This document shows, piece after piece, positions 39,069-50,583 of a stretch of DNA of 64,000 bases. The notes under the pieces are model-generated. The model made no database searches and had not been told where the DNA came from. It was given only the letters and a program-made list of their open reading frames with translations. The translations under genes and the position numbers were made by a program. How positions within the stretch are numbered: position 1 is the stretch's first letter; each line of letters starts with the position of its first letter. This DNA comes from Vigna angularis (Eukaryota > Streptophyta > Magnoliopsida > Fabales > Fabaceae), in assembly GCF_016808095.1 (NCBI RefSeq), contig NC_068970.1:38040630-38104629 (forward strand), read 5' to 3'.

Positions 39069-40519
39069 AATTGAAGTGATTACTCTGAAAAAGCATTTCT
39101 TTAAGTGCAAGGACACGAAGAACAAGATATGGTTGTAGCAAAGTAGGTATAGTGCTGGCGTTAGTTGGTTAAGTGTGGGAGAAGGGAGGTAATGAATCAT
39201 GAAAAGCAAAGAATTTTCCTAATTAACCAATACACCATGATGAAATTAAAGAACAAATTGAGGTATGATATGATGAAAAGTAAGTCAAATAGTTTGTTGC
39301 CTTCTATTTGGTATGTTTTTGTTGCCACTTTTTAGTTATGCTAGAATGGGTTTATTGATCCAGCATCTGTTTCATACTTTTCTTTGTCGTGGGTCCACTT
39401 TAGTTAGAAAAATCCAAAAGTGAATTGCTTTCTTACTTCACCTTGTTCAAAAATATAAAACATTTAACATCTTCAAAATATAAAATGGGTTTTAATGCTT
39501 TCTTTATAAAAGAAGCAAGAAGATTAGTAAGTTGTTTGAGAGGGACATTGCATATTGATTATGATTGGCAAATGAAGAAAACAAAAGACAAAGTCGGTAT
39601 TTTTCCTTTCTTAATGTTTGAAGAATGTTACCAACCTATCTTGATTTTTAAATCAATCTTCTTTTATCTATATTTTATAGTTCAGTCATATTGTCTCTAA
39701 TCATGCGCATTTTCTTTTACCCAAAGTTAAGCTTTTATAATTCTAATTCATTAAAGACACAGTACAGGAGAATTATGCAATATTGGCAGGGATAATTAAT
39801 TGTTTAGTAATTATTTGTCAATCTGACTTTGTGTAAAAATACGTGGTTAAAACTTTGTTCTTATAAATAATATACAAATAATCAGTTTTATAGTCTACTT
39901 AAATGGAGAAGATAATTTATTTTTACAAAGAGTTTGAAATACTCTACCTTAAAGTCAAGAACTTTATAAGTAATTAGATTACTTAAAATTAAGCAATTTC
40001 AAAATTTATCAGAAAAGTAAAACTTTCAAGTTCTTTATATTTTCATAATGATGTTCTTTTCTTTGAATTCTTTCATCAACTCGATTTTGGTTAGAACATT
40101 TTGATCCATTCTTGTAAGAGAAAATTAATGGTAAATTCTTAAACCTCCAAATTTCTTGAAAGAACTCTGATTATTTCTCTTCCAAAATGAAAGTTTCTTA
40201 AAGAAGAATTTATGAAAAAAAATATTCTCATTAAGAAGAATACTAAATAGTTATTTCAATTCTCATTCAATTCAAACTAAATTTTAACTAAATTTTATAA
40301 CAGGGAAGAGACTCTATAAATGCATATATCTCCCATTGCACCTAAGCTACAAAAGATGTGGGATACAACTCCCCTTGCTTTCTCGATGGGTTAGTGGTCC
40401 TATGCAAGTGTCAATGGAAGCTCAATTGGACACCCAAGCTGAACTAAAAACAAGCCCACTTATGTTCCAACAACATCCTAAAAATACAAAAAAGGTAAAC
40501 CAATACAATTTAAATACAA
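39069..40519. other. Upstream region of the ROP gene, no gene seen
   Basis: AT-rich. The short frame at 39425-39700 has no recognisable content. Probable promoter and intergenic DNA. Confidence 0.5.
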
Positions 40520-40528
40520 AAAGAAATA

Positions 40529-41814
40529 GAGGGTTGTTCCCTACACCACCACAGACTGCTTCCAGCACCACCCTGTTCCTGTTTTGTCCTTTAATAAAAT
40601 TTAATTTTTAGGGTTAAACGGATATGAATATCCGTTAGCCGATGTCGACATTCATTCCTTCTTCTTGAGTAAGACCAGAGGATGCAGCTTTTTAAGCAAT
40701 TCTCCTCGGACGTTCATTCCGTAATTCTTCCATCCTCTTCCTAATCTCATCTTCTTCTTGACCATCATATTAACTGTTAGGATAAATACCTGCTATTTGA
40801 AAAGAAGTATATGCACGAAGCATCTTTAAAATATAACTATGCTACTGAATAATTGAACAATCACCATACATGTTCCCTTTTCCTCTTCTGAACAATAGGC
40901 CTACTAGGGAGAAATGGTTTTCTGGCCCTAAAAAGGATTTCAGGCTTGCCTTTTCTAGCGGAACTGCGCAAGGCTTTTGACTTCTCATCCTTTTCTGAAC
41001 TTCTTGTTCCAGAAGTTTTGCTTTTGGTCACACTGGTTTTCTCAAGACTAGCAGGAAGTTTTTCATTCAACTTGTCATGAGAATGGTCAAAGGAAGATCT
41101 TATATCAGTTTTTGGTAAGGAAAAGTCAATTTCATAGTCCATTGTTCGAGAGCCCTCAGTAGAATCTAATCTAGAATCACGTTGTAGAACTACAAAGAGG
41201 TCGTTAGGCTCCTGGTTCTTTGATACTGCATGTTTCTCATTTGAAGAAGCTGCATCACTTTCAGGCTTGTTGGCAAGAGTTAGATCTGCAACCATACTTA
41301 AATCCATCTTCCATTGGGAGCCAAAAAGATCATTATTTACTAATTGACCGTGAATCATGAAGGAATCATCAACGAGAGTTCGTTCACTTCTTTTTTTAGA
41401 TTAGGAATGGCCATTCACTGGTAATTTGTAATCACCATCAAACATTGCTGATACAATTTCAGGATGGGGGCATCTCATCTTTTCCAAATTTTCAAATCTG
41501 CAACAACAGCAATTGAAATCCAAAAGGTGGAGAAGATAACAATCAACGAAAAATAAAGAAAGGGAAGGAAGAACAGAGGAACTCAAACGGAAATGGGGAA
41601 GAGGAGAGAATCTGTGAGAGTGAGATGAGATGCGGGGGTGGGGGGTGGGGGTGCACTGTTCTATGAATGAGGTCAAATTTGGGTTTGAACAATAAATTTA
41701 AAATTTATGATAAAAGTAATAAAGTTTTAACCTTTAACCTAAGGATACTTTTGAAAATAAAAGAATGTAGGGAGATGTAGGAAGCATACCGTGGTGGTGG
41801 AGGGAGCAATATTC
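40529..41814. mobile_element. Pack-MULE with 9-bp TSD carrying a CIP7-like fragment
   Basis: The left end gagggttgttccctacacca and the inverse of the right end, gaatattgctccctccacca, are related TIRs continuing with further similarity for about 60 bp. The flanking 9-bp direct repeat aaagaaata (40520-40528 and 41815-41823) is perfect and of the length typical of Mutator-like elements. There is no transposase; the interior is a decayed host gene fragment. The element at 62311-63367 has the same TIR family. Length 1286 bp. Confidence 0.85.
40660..41510 (-). pseudogene. COP1-interacting protein 7 (CIP7)-like gene fragment
   Basis: The minus frame reads FENLEKMRCPHPEIVSAMFD then KLPVNGHS, a TAA at 41401, and continues in the same frame SKKRSERTLVDDSFMIHGQL, DLSMVADLT, PNDLFVVLQRDSRLDSTEGS and RKGKPEILFRARKPFLPS. 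Further on, at 40770-40660, it reads QEEDEIRKRMEELRNERPRR, then IA, a TAA, then KAASSGLTQEEG. These blocks and their order match the middle part of plant CIP7-like proteins (nuclear, linked to COP1 light signalling). At least two nonsense codons and missing ends make it non-functional. It lies wholly between MULE TIRs. Family assignment is from recognised motifs and is moderately sure. Confidence 0.65.
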
Positions 41815-41823
41815 AAAGAAATA

Positions 41824-42359
41824 TACTCATAGTCCATGACTTCCTAAGCCCAATTTCTCTAGCCCAAAATTAAAAAAAAATGAAAAGATAAAAACAAAGA
41901 AAAAAAACATAAATAAAAATACATAAGAACATTCATCATGAACTCACCCATTTACTAATTTACAAGTTTTGACACTTGCTAAAAGAAAACAAGATAACAA
42001 AACTCTCATAATGGATCTACACATATCAATATTTTGACACCTTAAGTTATGAGAAAAATCAAGAAAATTAGTAATCAAACTAGCATTTTATTATACAGTT
42101 ATATGTTCATGCATATCGTGGTTCTGACACCTTGACCCGACATCAAGACTTCAAAACCTTGTGTTGTATCAATAAGTTGTGTCATTATATGATTATGCAA
42201 CGTATTTCAACACAACTTCATACTTCTTTCACAAAATGCAAGAAGATCATTTTTCTCCTGATTCTTTACGATGATGGTCTATACACTCACTTTCATTCTT
42301 TCAAAAAATAGATTTTCCCTTTTACACCAGGACCCTCTCTATAAGTGATGAACAAATTT
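41824..42359. other. Non-coding, probably Athila-type internal leader
   Basis: No open frame. Because it follows the LTR and PBS of copy C (minus orientation), at least its right half is probably the untranslated leader of that retrotransposon. Confidence 0.4.
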
Positions 42360-42387
42360 TCAATCCCCGTAAACGGAGTCAAAAACT
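42360..42387 (-). promoter_or_regulatory. Degenerate primer-binding site of the Athila-type element
   Basis: Minus strand reads agtttttgactccgtttacg then gggattg immediately after the LTR end. It resembles the tRNA-Asp-type PBS context of Athila elements (tttttggcgccgttgccggg) with several changes. Confidence 0.6.
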
Positions 42388-43828
42388 TGTTAACCTTCGG
42401 CAAGTGTAACCGAATCGTATCAAGTAATAAAAAATGGTAAGACCAAGTATCGTTTTCCAAGAGACTCACGACACTAAATAGTTATGTGATTACTCAACTA
42501 ATTAAGACTCTAAAGAAAATATTTTGGGGTTTTTTAATGCAAATGCGATAAAATAAACATGAATGCAATTTGATCAATTGAGGTTAAACACAAGAAAGAA
42601 TGGATGAACTTGATGATATTGTTATTGGGTTTAGATTTCACCTAATTTACTCTCATGCATTTATGAATTCGTCTTTCTTTTCATTAATATTAATGTCACT
42701 CTCTAAATTACCTTAAACCCGATGTCTCGGTGAAGAAAGTCTATCCTTAATTATGAGTTCATACAATTCCTAGCATCCTAATAATTAATTTTGAAGCACA
42801 GAAGCTTAAAGGCAACCAACCCACATATCCCTGTGTCTAGGCAATACTGCTTTTGGGAGAATTTCCCCAGTTCTAGATTTTCCCGTATGTGTCCATATCG
42901 ACAAAATCAATAATCATGACATCGAATGAATTAAACAATGCATGCTTTGAGCAAAGAGGAAAAACCCTAACAATTAATGAAAGAAAGCATATATCTTATA
43001 CAAGATCTTGAAGAACAAATTCAATACATGAGAGTTTTAAGAAGGTTACATCTTTCCCAACAACAATAAGGTTTAGCCCTCCATCGTCATGGAAGAACTA
43101 GATGAATAATGGAATGAAAGAATGAAAGAGATAGAAAAATCCGAGAAAGAGAAGAGTCGTCACCATCTCCAAATCTACCCCTAAGGGGTGAAAAGTCTGT
43201 TTCTATGCTTAAGCCATCAAAAGATACTAACCCTAGGACGTGCAAGTCCTTAAATAGAACATAAAAATAACAGGAACCAGGTCCAAGCCCATAAAAATTA
43301 CAGAAAAGTGGCCTAAGGCCCATAAAAACGCCGCTTAGTGGTTTTTACAGCTCAGCGGTAAGTGCGGGTCTTCAATTTTGCCCCTCAGCTGCTGTTTTTG
43401 CCCCCTCAGTAGTGATTTCGGCACCTGAAAACTGGCGCTCAGTGAAAATTACCGCTCAGCGCCACTCGGCGCAAATTTTTATGCACTTTGGTTGACTTTT
43501 CTGCATTCTGGTTGACTTTTCTGCATTCTGATTGATTGGTTGACTTTTCTGGTTGACTGGTTGACTTTTCTGATTGACTGGTTGACTTTTCTGGTTTCTG
43601 GTTGACTTTTTTTGCATTCCAACCATTCGGTACTTTAACTATTCTTTCAAATCATTCCAGTAACTTATAAAATCAAGGGAATCTAGCACAAAACCATTAA
43701 ATTCACCTTCAACTCTCTTATTCACAAAACTAAAGCAAAAACATGAGTTCAAGCAAGCTTTTAAGTCAAGAAAGGTGTTTTTAATATCAAAATTAAGTAT
43801 AAAAATAACGATTTTTTAACCGTTATCA
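42388..43828 (-). mobile_element. LTR of the Athila-type family (copy C)
   Basis: Read on the minus strand it starts TGATAACGGTTAAAAA and ends GAAGGTTAACA, then runs into the PBS. It is longer than copies A and B, mainly from a gttgacttttctg minisatellite (43488-43610) and a block of (c)cgctcagcgg motifs (43330-43480). Unlike copy A it is not a solo LTR, since internal leader remains on one side. Confidence 0.8.
43488..43612 (-). repeat. ggttgacttttctg minisatellite in the LTR
   Basis: About eight units of ggttgacttttctg with inserted gcattct or gattgattg segments. The same unit (complement cagaaaagtcaacc) occurs four times in copy A at 12128-12190. Confidence 0.85.
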
Positions 43829-45125
43829 ATAAGAATGGTCAATAACGATTTTTTAATTATGTCTTTTTATGTGAGATTGATCACCAATTTGATTGCATTT
43901 GCATATAGGCCATCTACGTTGCTTGGCCAAATTGGGCTTCTTTCCAATTTTTTGTATAAGAGTCTTGGCATGGAAATGGTTGTTGATTTGATTTCTAATT
44001 TATTTACATCAAGATCCTCTTAGTGGAAATGCTTGCTTGTGAAAAACACACATGGACACAACACGAACATAGATAGGAACATAATAATACAATTAAATAA
44101 TACATTATATAGACACGTCAATATATATATATATATAATATTAATTAATATTTAAATAATTATATTAATAAAAATTTAAATAATTATATTTACATAATAT
44201 ATAAATATAAATAATATATTAATTAATATTTAGAAAAAACTATATTAATTATAATTTTTAAATAACTATATTTAAATAGTATATAAATTAATTTTTAAAT
44301 AATTATATTGAAAAAAACTTGATTTTTTTTAAGTTGAATAGTTATGATGAATGAAGAGGAAATTTTAGTAAGGAGTGAAATTCTGATTGGCGAAAAGCAT
44401 TTGTATGGGGTATATTCAATAAACTAAATAATTAATTTATTAGAAAAAGAAAATCAGAAGCATTCAACTCTTATTCATTGTGTGACCAATAAAACTAGTA
44501 GGAGGTGTCGTCTTTACACCCCTTTCGTCCAACTAGAGTTATCACCGACAGCACAAGTCGCTATTGAAGGCTCCTAGGCGCAAACATAATTCTCTCTCAA
44601 CGTTTTTCATCTTCCAAAACGTGTTTTTTATAATTTCAATACCCAAATCAGAAACCATCGTGAGTTCACCCATAGTGTCAGCTCTGACGCCTTCATGGGC
44701 CAGGTTGTGTTTTCTTTGATGTATCCCCAGACAGGATCGTGTTTTGTGCAACGAAATGTATCCGAGACTGAGTTATGTACGCTTCTACCACAAATTGATG
44801 TCCGTGTTTGCTTTCGAAGTGGGAAGCACAACTCGAAGGCCATCTCGAATATTCACAGATGATCACTTATTATTTTCCAATTTATTTACATCAAGGCTTT
44901 CTCTGTTGGGAACGATCATTGATTTCTTTGTATTTTGCTTATATGGGACTCTTTTTGCGTGGAATGGTCATCGATTTTGTTTCATACAGGGCATGGGATT
45001 GATCAAATCTTTACTTTCCTTTTTCACCTGACCCTCTTTGTGACCTTTCTTTTCCTTTCATTATGACCCTCTCCGTGAGAATGGTCACTAACACAAAAAA
45101 GGTTGTTTTATGGCTCTTACTTTTT
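43829..45125. repeat. Repetitive non-coding DNA with recurring 'aatggtca' words
   Basis: Contains degenerate recurrent segments of the form gac(c/t)ctttttgcgtggaatggtcat near 43830, 44960 and 45080, continuing on the other side of the MULE (50970-51430). It is therefore the sequence into which the MULE inserted. 44110-44330 is nearly pure AT. No gene recognised. Confidence 0.5.
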
Positions 45126-45132
45126 ACTTTTT

Positions 45133-45292
45133 AGGTTTAAACCCTTCGTTGGTCCTCAAGTTTGTATGAAAATCTCAGTTGGGTCCTCAAGTTTTTTTCT
45201 GTCTCAATTGGGTCATATTTTTTGTAAAAGTGAGCACATTTTGCCATAACCGTTAAGTGTTGTGAAACGGCGTTAAAATGGTGTGAGCTGGA
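45133..45292 (+). repeat. MULE left terminal inverted repeat
   Basis: 160 bp, inverse of 50417-50576 with one mismatch. It probably contains the promoter of the GRF gene starting ~200 bp downstream. Confidence 0.95.
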
Positions 45293-45495
45293 TTTTTCAA
45301 TTTACGGACGTGGCATTGTGCATTAAAATTGACTGTTTGTTGTTTTTATCCACGTAGGCTACGAAGCCCTAACATTTAAGGGCATCCCATCTCATCCAAA
45401 GTATATTCTCCTGTTGGAGAGGATCGTGTTTCGTCTTGGTGAACCAGAGCTGGTGTCTTACGTCTTGGACAAGCACTGTTGAGGAGGTGGTAAGG

Positions 45496-46049
45496 ATGTC
45501 TCGTTCATCTTCCTCTTGCCAATGTTTGGGTTCGGCCATGCAACGCAGTAGTGGCAGTGTTAGGAGCTTCGATGGAAACCCAAGATGCCTCTGTGGTCAC
45601 AGTGCAGTGTTTCGTACTGCGAGAACCCCTAAGAACAAGGGGAAAAAATTATGGGGTTGCCCTAACTTCAAGGTCAGTTTGATATCACAATAAATCTATG
45701 TCTATTTATTTGGGTTTTGACGAAGGTGTGTGTTGGTGTTGAACAGGGTGGGAGTGGAGAATTGGTTGGTTGCAACTTCTTCAAGTGGTGCATTGACGAA
45801 GGAAATGAAGGAAAATGGCTGAATGTAGAAGAAAGGACTGATAGTGAAAGAACTGAAGAAGTGGGTGTGATGAGCATGGAAGACAGTGTGTTGCAAATGG
45901 AAGAAACATATTGTCCAAAGATCAGACTGGGTTGTATAGAGAAAAGTTTAGTTAAGTTAGATAAGTGGTTTAAATTGTTGGTGGGGATGATCTTTGTCAT
46001 ATTTGTTTTGAATGTAATTGTATTAGCAATGTTGGTGAAAGTTGGTTGA
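45496..46049 (+). CDS. GRF-type zinc finger / membrane protein encoded by the MULE
   Basis: Two exons, 45496-45672 and 45747-46049. The donor is TTCAAG|GTCAGT and the acceptor GTTGAACAG|GGT, phase 0. The product is 159 residues. Residues 31-76 form a GRF-type zinc finger: RCLCGHSAVF (Cys31, Cys33), TARTPKNKGKKLWGCP (Cys55) and GCNFFKWCID (Cys68). GRF fingers bind single-stranded nucleic acid in proteins such as APE2 and topoisomerase 3. A charged linker follows, then a hydrophobic segment LLVGMIFVIFVLNVIVLAML (about 136-156), a probable single transmembrane helix at the C-terminus. An upstream in-frame ATG at 45436 exists, but the Ser/Cys-rich MSRSSSSCQC start is preferred. The gene lies between the left TIR and the transposase 3' end and is transcribed towards it. 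Its role in transposition is unknown. Confidence 0.8.
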
Positions 46050-46521
46050 TGCTGTGTCATCTGTGATCAGATTTCAAACTTGGGTTATATGTAATGTGTT
46101 TTTTATTAATGTTATCAGACTTGAAACTTGGCTTATATGTAATGTGTGTTTTATTAATGTTGGTGAGTTATTACAGTGATAATGTGTGTCATTTAATTTC
46201 ATTTAATTGTATTGTTACTTTAAGTGGAATAATGATAAAGCAATGACCAATAAAGTAATGAGAAATAAAGTTGATGAGTGATAACAAAATTGGGCAATAA
46301 TCACTTTCTGATAACCACAAACATTGTATTAGATGATAACAGAAGCTGTTCAATTGTCTTAGATGATAACAGAAGCTGTTCAAAATGATAACAACATTGT
46401 CTTACATATCCAAAATACATCATAACAATACATTTGCACAGACTGTGTTCAAAATGATAGAGCAAACATTTGGTACAAAATATAAATTTAGGATCAGTAC
46501 ATTAGATCATTGATCAGTACA
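46050..46521. other. Spacer between convergent MULE genes
   Basis: 472 bp of AT-rich sequence presumably holding both 3' ends. It includes a ~50-bp near-repeat ('cttatatgtaatgtgt..ttttattaatgtt' at about 46085 and 46132) and a perfect-length 30-bp tandem duplication at 46323-46382. Confidence 0.6.
46323..46382. repeat. 30-bp tandem duplication in the MULE spacer
   Basis: Two units of attgt(a/c)ttagatgataacag..., differing at one base. Confidence 0.95.
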
Positions 46522-49500
46522 TCATTCATCAGATAAAGGCATAGTTGCTGGAGGTTGGGTGACTTGAGAAGATTGGTCACCAATAGGAACATGTGTTGCT
46601 GGAGGTTGGGTGAGTTGAGAAGATTGGGCTGTAGGAACCTCTACTGTTGGAGGTCTTTGTGGACAGCCTTTTCTGTTGTGTCCAAGTTGTTTGCAGATGC
46701 CACATGTTTTCCTCTGGCCACCCTTTCTTAATTCACTGTTATTCTTCTTCAACTCCCACTCCTCTAGCCTTCGTTTCTTCTTGGGCCTTCCTGGCATTGT
46801 CCTCTTCTTTGGTGGTAATATATCTGCATAGGGTGTAACATCCCAGACATGTTGTCCATTGATAGGGTTAATTATTGTGTTGTAAGTCTCTTCATAAGTA
46901 GACTTCCTAAACCAGTTGCCAATGTAGTCTTCTGCATTTATATTCAAAAACTTCATTGCAGTGATGGCATGAGTACACGGAATGCCAGTAATTGCCCATT
47001 TTCTACATGTGCAGTCCATGGTGTCAATATTCACAACAAATTGCTGACCAAATTCTGAAAGATGTTTCACTTCAAATAATTTTTCTCTTGACCACCTATA
47101 TGTAATACACAATTCAAAACACAATTAGATGGATCACAATAAATGGAAAGAAAGTTAACATGAATGGAAACACACATCATAAAAGTTACCTTGGTAACCA
47201 ATGTCTAGTTAACCAGGACTCCTTTTGAAATCTGCTAAAAATCTTGGGGCATATTGAACCTTGATATGATGTGATCTTTGTCCTGTTGGCAGCCCATCTC
47301 TTCATTATGTAAACCCTTATGTCTTCTAACATGCTAATAATAGGCTTAGACCTACTATCAAGTAGCACACTATTAAAGGCCTCACTCATGTTGTTGACAA
47401 GAGTGTCACATTGTGATCTAGAGGTGAATCTAGATCTTGACCAAAACCTGGGATAAGTGAATATAAGTAGTCAACTATGTGTCTTGGCAAGGAAGCAAAT
47501 ATTGAAATATGGTTAAGAGTTAATAACTAGAAGACTTAATGCATACCTAGGTGGGATGGCAATCAGATATTTAAATGCGTCAAGATTTATGTCTCTAATA
47601 TTCCTCATTTCAGTCTCCCATTGTTGTGGGTGTGTTGCTGTTGCTGCCCGCCACATCAGACGTTTAAGGTTTTTTCCAGGAAATTTTTTTCTGAAGTTTG
47701 AATATAAATGCCTAACACAAAATCTTTGTTCTACACCAGGTAGAAGATCCTGGATTGCTGGCAAAAGACCCTGACATATTCAACATATTGTAATTAACAT
47801 TTGTTTAATGAAGATATTCAGTTATATGTAAAACATATTGAACATTCACTGACCTTTTGTTGGTCTGAAATAAATGTGCATCCTGCACATACAGCTGCCC
47901 CACCAAGGTCCTCAATAAGGAGCTCCAAGAACCAAGTCCAGGAGTCTTTGTTTTCTACCTCAACAATAGCATATGCTATGGGCATCATTTGGTCGTTTCC
48001 ATCTCTTCCCACTGCTGTTAGTAACTCCCCTCCATACTTGGTTTTCAGAAAGCATCCATCCAAGCCAATAATAGGTCTACAACAAATGAAGCTATCCTTG
48101 CATGCCTTCAAGCATGCATAAAATCTTTGAAATATGACCTCACCATTACTGTTATCAACTTTGATTTTTACTGTTGTTCCTGGATTTGTTTTCAGCAGCT
48201 CATGACCATAATCGCGAAGTCTTCTATATTGATCTTTGAATGATCCTTCAACCTTATCTCTTGCCATTGCTCTTGCCCTAAACGCCATATTTCTTGAAAT
48301 TCCTACATTCCATTTCCTAGTAACTTTGTCCCTAATGTCCATGACCTTCATTGTAGGATTTTCTCTCACAGTTTTCTCCATCCTTTCACTCAACCACTTT
48401 GAAGTGATCAACTTAACATTGAAATCTCTACTACAGTTGTGGTTATCAAACACTTTTCTCAGTTGCCATGCACTGATATCAGTCCTAAAGGAACAATACG
48501 CATACCATTTACAATTTCCTCTTCCACCCAAGCACTTGACAGAAATCCTTTTCTTGTCATTCTTAATAAATTTTAAACTTCTCCCATTACTTAGTGCATA
48601 AGTCCTTATGGCATCTGTGAATTCATTTTTCTCAGGAAAATAGGTTCCTACTTCCCATTTATAATCCACCAAAGTTTTAGGCATACTAAAAGTGGGAAAC
48701 CTTATCTTAGTCCTCACATCATTGTCCTCACTATCTGATCCACTCAACAACTCCTCTGATAACCACTCATTGTCAGACAACCCACACATATCATGAATAA
48801 ATTCATTATCTGTTGACCGTTCAGACTCAAGTAAGGCACTGGAAGCTTGTTCTCCCACATTTCCTTTAGAAGTCCCAATGTCACAATGCACGCTGACATC
48901 AATTAGACTTCCTTCACTTCTATCTACATCTTCGTCCTCAGACTCTGCCTGATGTGCATCACCCTCACTGTCTTCTACATCATCATCCTCTTCATAATCC
49001 TCTAGCTCAAAATCATCTACATCATGTACCTCAGCTTCCTCCTCATGATGGATCTCAACATCCTCACCATCACCCTCATAGGCATCACTGTGATCCTCAC
49101 CTTCACCCTCATACCCATCACCTTCACCCTCATGGGCATCACTATGATCCTCACCATCACCCTCAACCATTTTTTTACCAACATCATTATGATCCTCACC
49201 ATCACCCTCATACCCATCACCTTCACCCTCATGGGCATCATCCTCACCCTCAACCATTTTTCTTCCTACTGCAGTATGATCCAGACCATCACCCTCCTGG
49301 GCATCCCCCTCACCCTCCACCATTTCTGTTTCAACTTCGGTATGGACCTCACCCTCATGGGTATCCCCCTCACCCTCCACCATTTCTGTTCCAAGTTGAA
49401 CATCACGAACAACCTCAACCTCCTCCACTTGTCTTGCAACATCACCTTCATCATTAACTTGACCACCAACCCAATCAATCATTTCTATTATTTCTGGTTC

Positions 49501-49815
49501 CATCATATTAGGAACCACATACAGATGAACTTCATCATTTAACCTAGCAATGTTCAACATGTGCATGGCACCCCTATCATCAGTTAATAATTCTAACCTA
49601 TCTGGGTGCACATACTGACCTCCTAAACCGTACCATAACTCTTTGATGTCCATATGACCTAAATCTTTGACTGACGCTACTATGCCAAAATAGCTAAACA
49701 AGTCTGGATCACAAGACCATTCTGCTCTCTCTCCTTCAAAGCTTAAGTTCCCATTATCATCACTCACAAAATTTCCAGAATGGTGGACCACCACCTTAAT
49801 ACGTTCCTCATCCAT
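46522..49815 (-). CDS. MULE transposase (mudrA-like)
   Basis: Exons 49815-47854, 47770-47547, 47447-47190 and 47095-46522, all GT-AG and in frame, give 1005 residues with no stop. The N-terminal ~110 residues form the PB1-like region of plant MULEs. A long acidic Glu/Gly/Asp/His repeat follows (about 150-290). The MuDR DNA-binding region comes next (VGTYFPEKNEFTDAIRTYAL; CNCK-like KCLGGRGNCKWYAY). The DDE core has Asp in IIGLDGCFLK, Asp in TFISDQQKG and a Glu in QWETEMRN, with the FCVRHLYSNF C/H motif between. A SWIM zinc finger (CTCRKWAITGIPCTHA) and a CCHC knuckle (CGICKQLGHNRKGC) lie near the C-terminus. It cuts and inserts DNA at MULE TIRs in the nucleus. Its 5' end faces the right TIR, which presumably supplies the promoter. 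It looks functional from sequence. Confidence 0.93.
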
Positions 49816-50416
49816 ATCAACAACTTCCTTTTATAACCTGTACATTATGGGGGTTAACAAGTGTTTCGAATATTACACTGCTACAACTACGGAAACACTC
49901 ACTCACTAACTAAACACTCACACCGACAAAGACAGGGGGACAGGGAACAAAGTAACATCCCCACTAACGAAACACTCATAGACACGGGGACCACTACAAC
50001 TGAAAAACAATTCAACAAACAAAATTTGGGACCACTACAACTGATAAACAATGTAACAATTGAACATGCAAAATGGGGACCACAAAGCATTATAAAAATA
50101 CATACAGACCAAGACAAAAACCCAATTGTCGAAGACCACAAATCACATGCACTGAAACACAAAACCAAAGACGAAACGAGGTATCTTACCTTAGTGGCGT
50201 CAACTATTAGCTGCCCTCTTCGTCTTGTTCAAGATTGGAGTTCTTGTTCGTCCTCCGCTTCGTCTCGCAACAACCAAATTAAATCCCCAATTCTAATTTT
50301 CAAATCCCTAATTCTGATATACCTAATATGAATAAAGGGTTGCCACATCACCACTATTATTTTAAACAAAACAGTCCACGTAAGAAACCCTAAACACGTC
50401 ACCACATTCTCTGTGC

Positions 50417-50576
50417 TCCAGCTCACACCATTTTAACGCCGTTTCACAACACTTAACGGTTATGGCAAAATGTGCTCACTTTTACAAAAAATATGACCCA
50501 ATTGAGATAGAAAAAAACTTGAGGACCCAACTGAGATTTTCATACAAACTTGAGGACCAACGAAGGGTTTAAACCT
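50417..50576 (-). repeat. MULE right terminal inverted repeat
   Basis: 160 bp, inverse of the left TIR with one mismatch. The transposase start lies ~600 bp inside. Confidence 0.95.
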
Positions 50577-50583
50577 ACTTTTT

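Larger units (their letters stand above)
45133..50576. mobile_element. Two-gene MULE, structurally complete
   Basis: 5444 bp bounded by 160-bp TIRs (45133-45292 and 50417-50576) beginning aggtttaaacccttcgttgg. I find one mismatch between them (ctgtctc/ctatctc). The 7-mer acttttt directly abuts both ends (45126-45132 and 50577-50583), a plausible though short TSD. Inside are an uninterrupted four-exon transposase gene on the minus strand, starting next to the right TIR, and a two-exon GRF zinc-finger gene on the plus strand, starting next to the left TIR. They converge on a ~470-bp spacer. All components needed for autonomy appear present. Confidence 0.9.

Noticed and set aside
48954..49457. 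167-codon plus-strand frame rich in His/Pro (HHPH repeats)
   Set aside because: It is the antisense of the acidic Glu/Gly/Asp repeat of the MULE transposase exon 1; the repeat composition keeps the opposite strand open.
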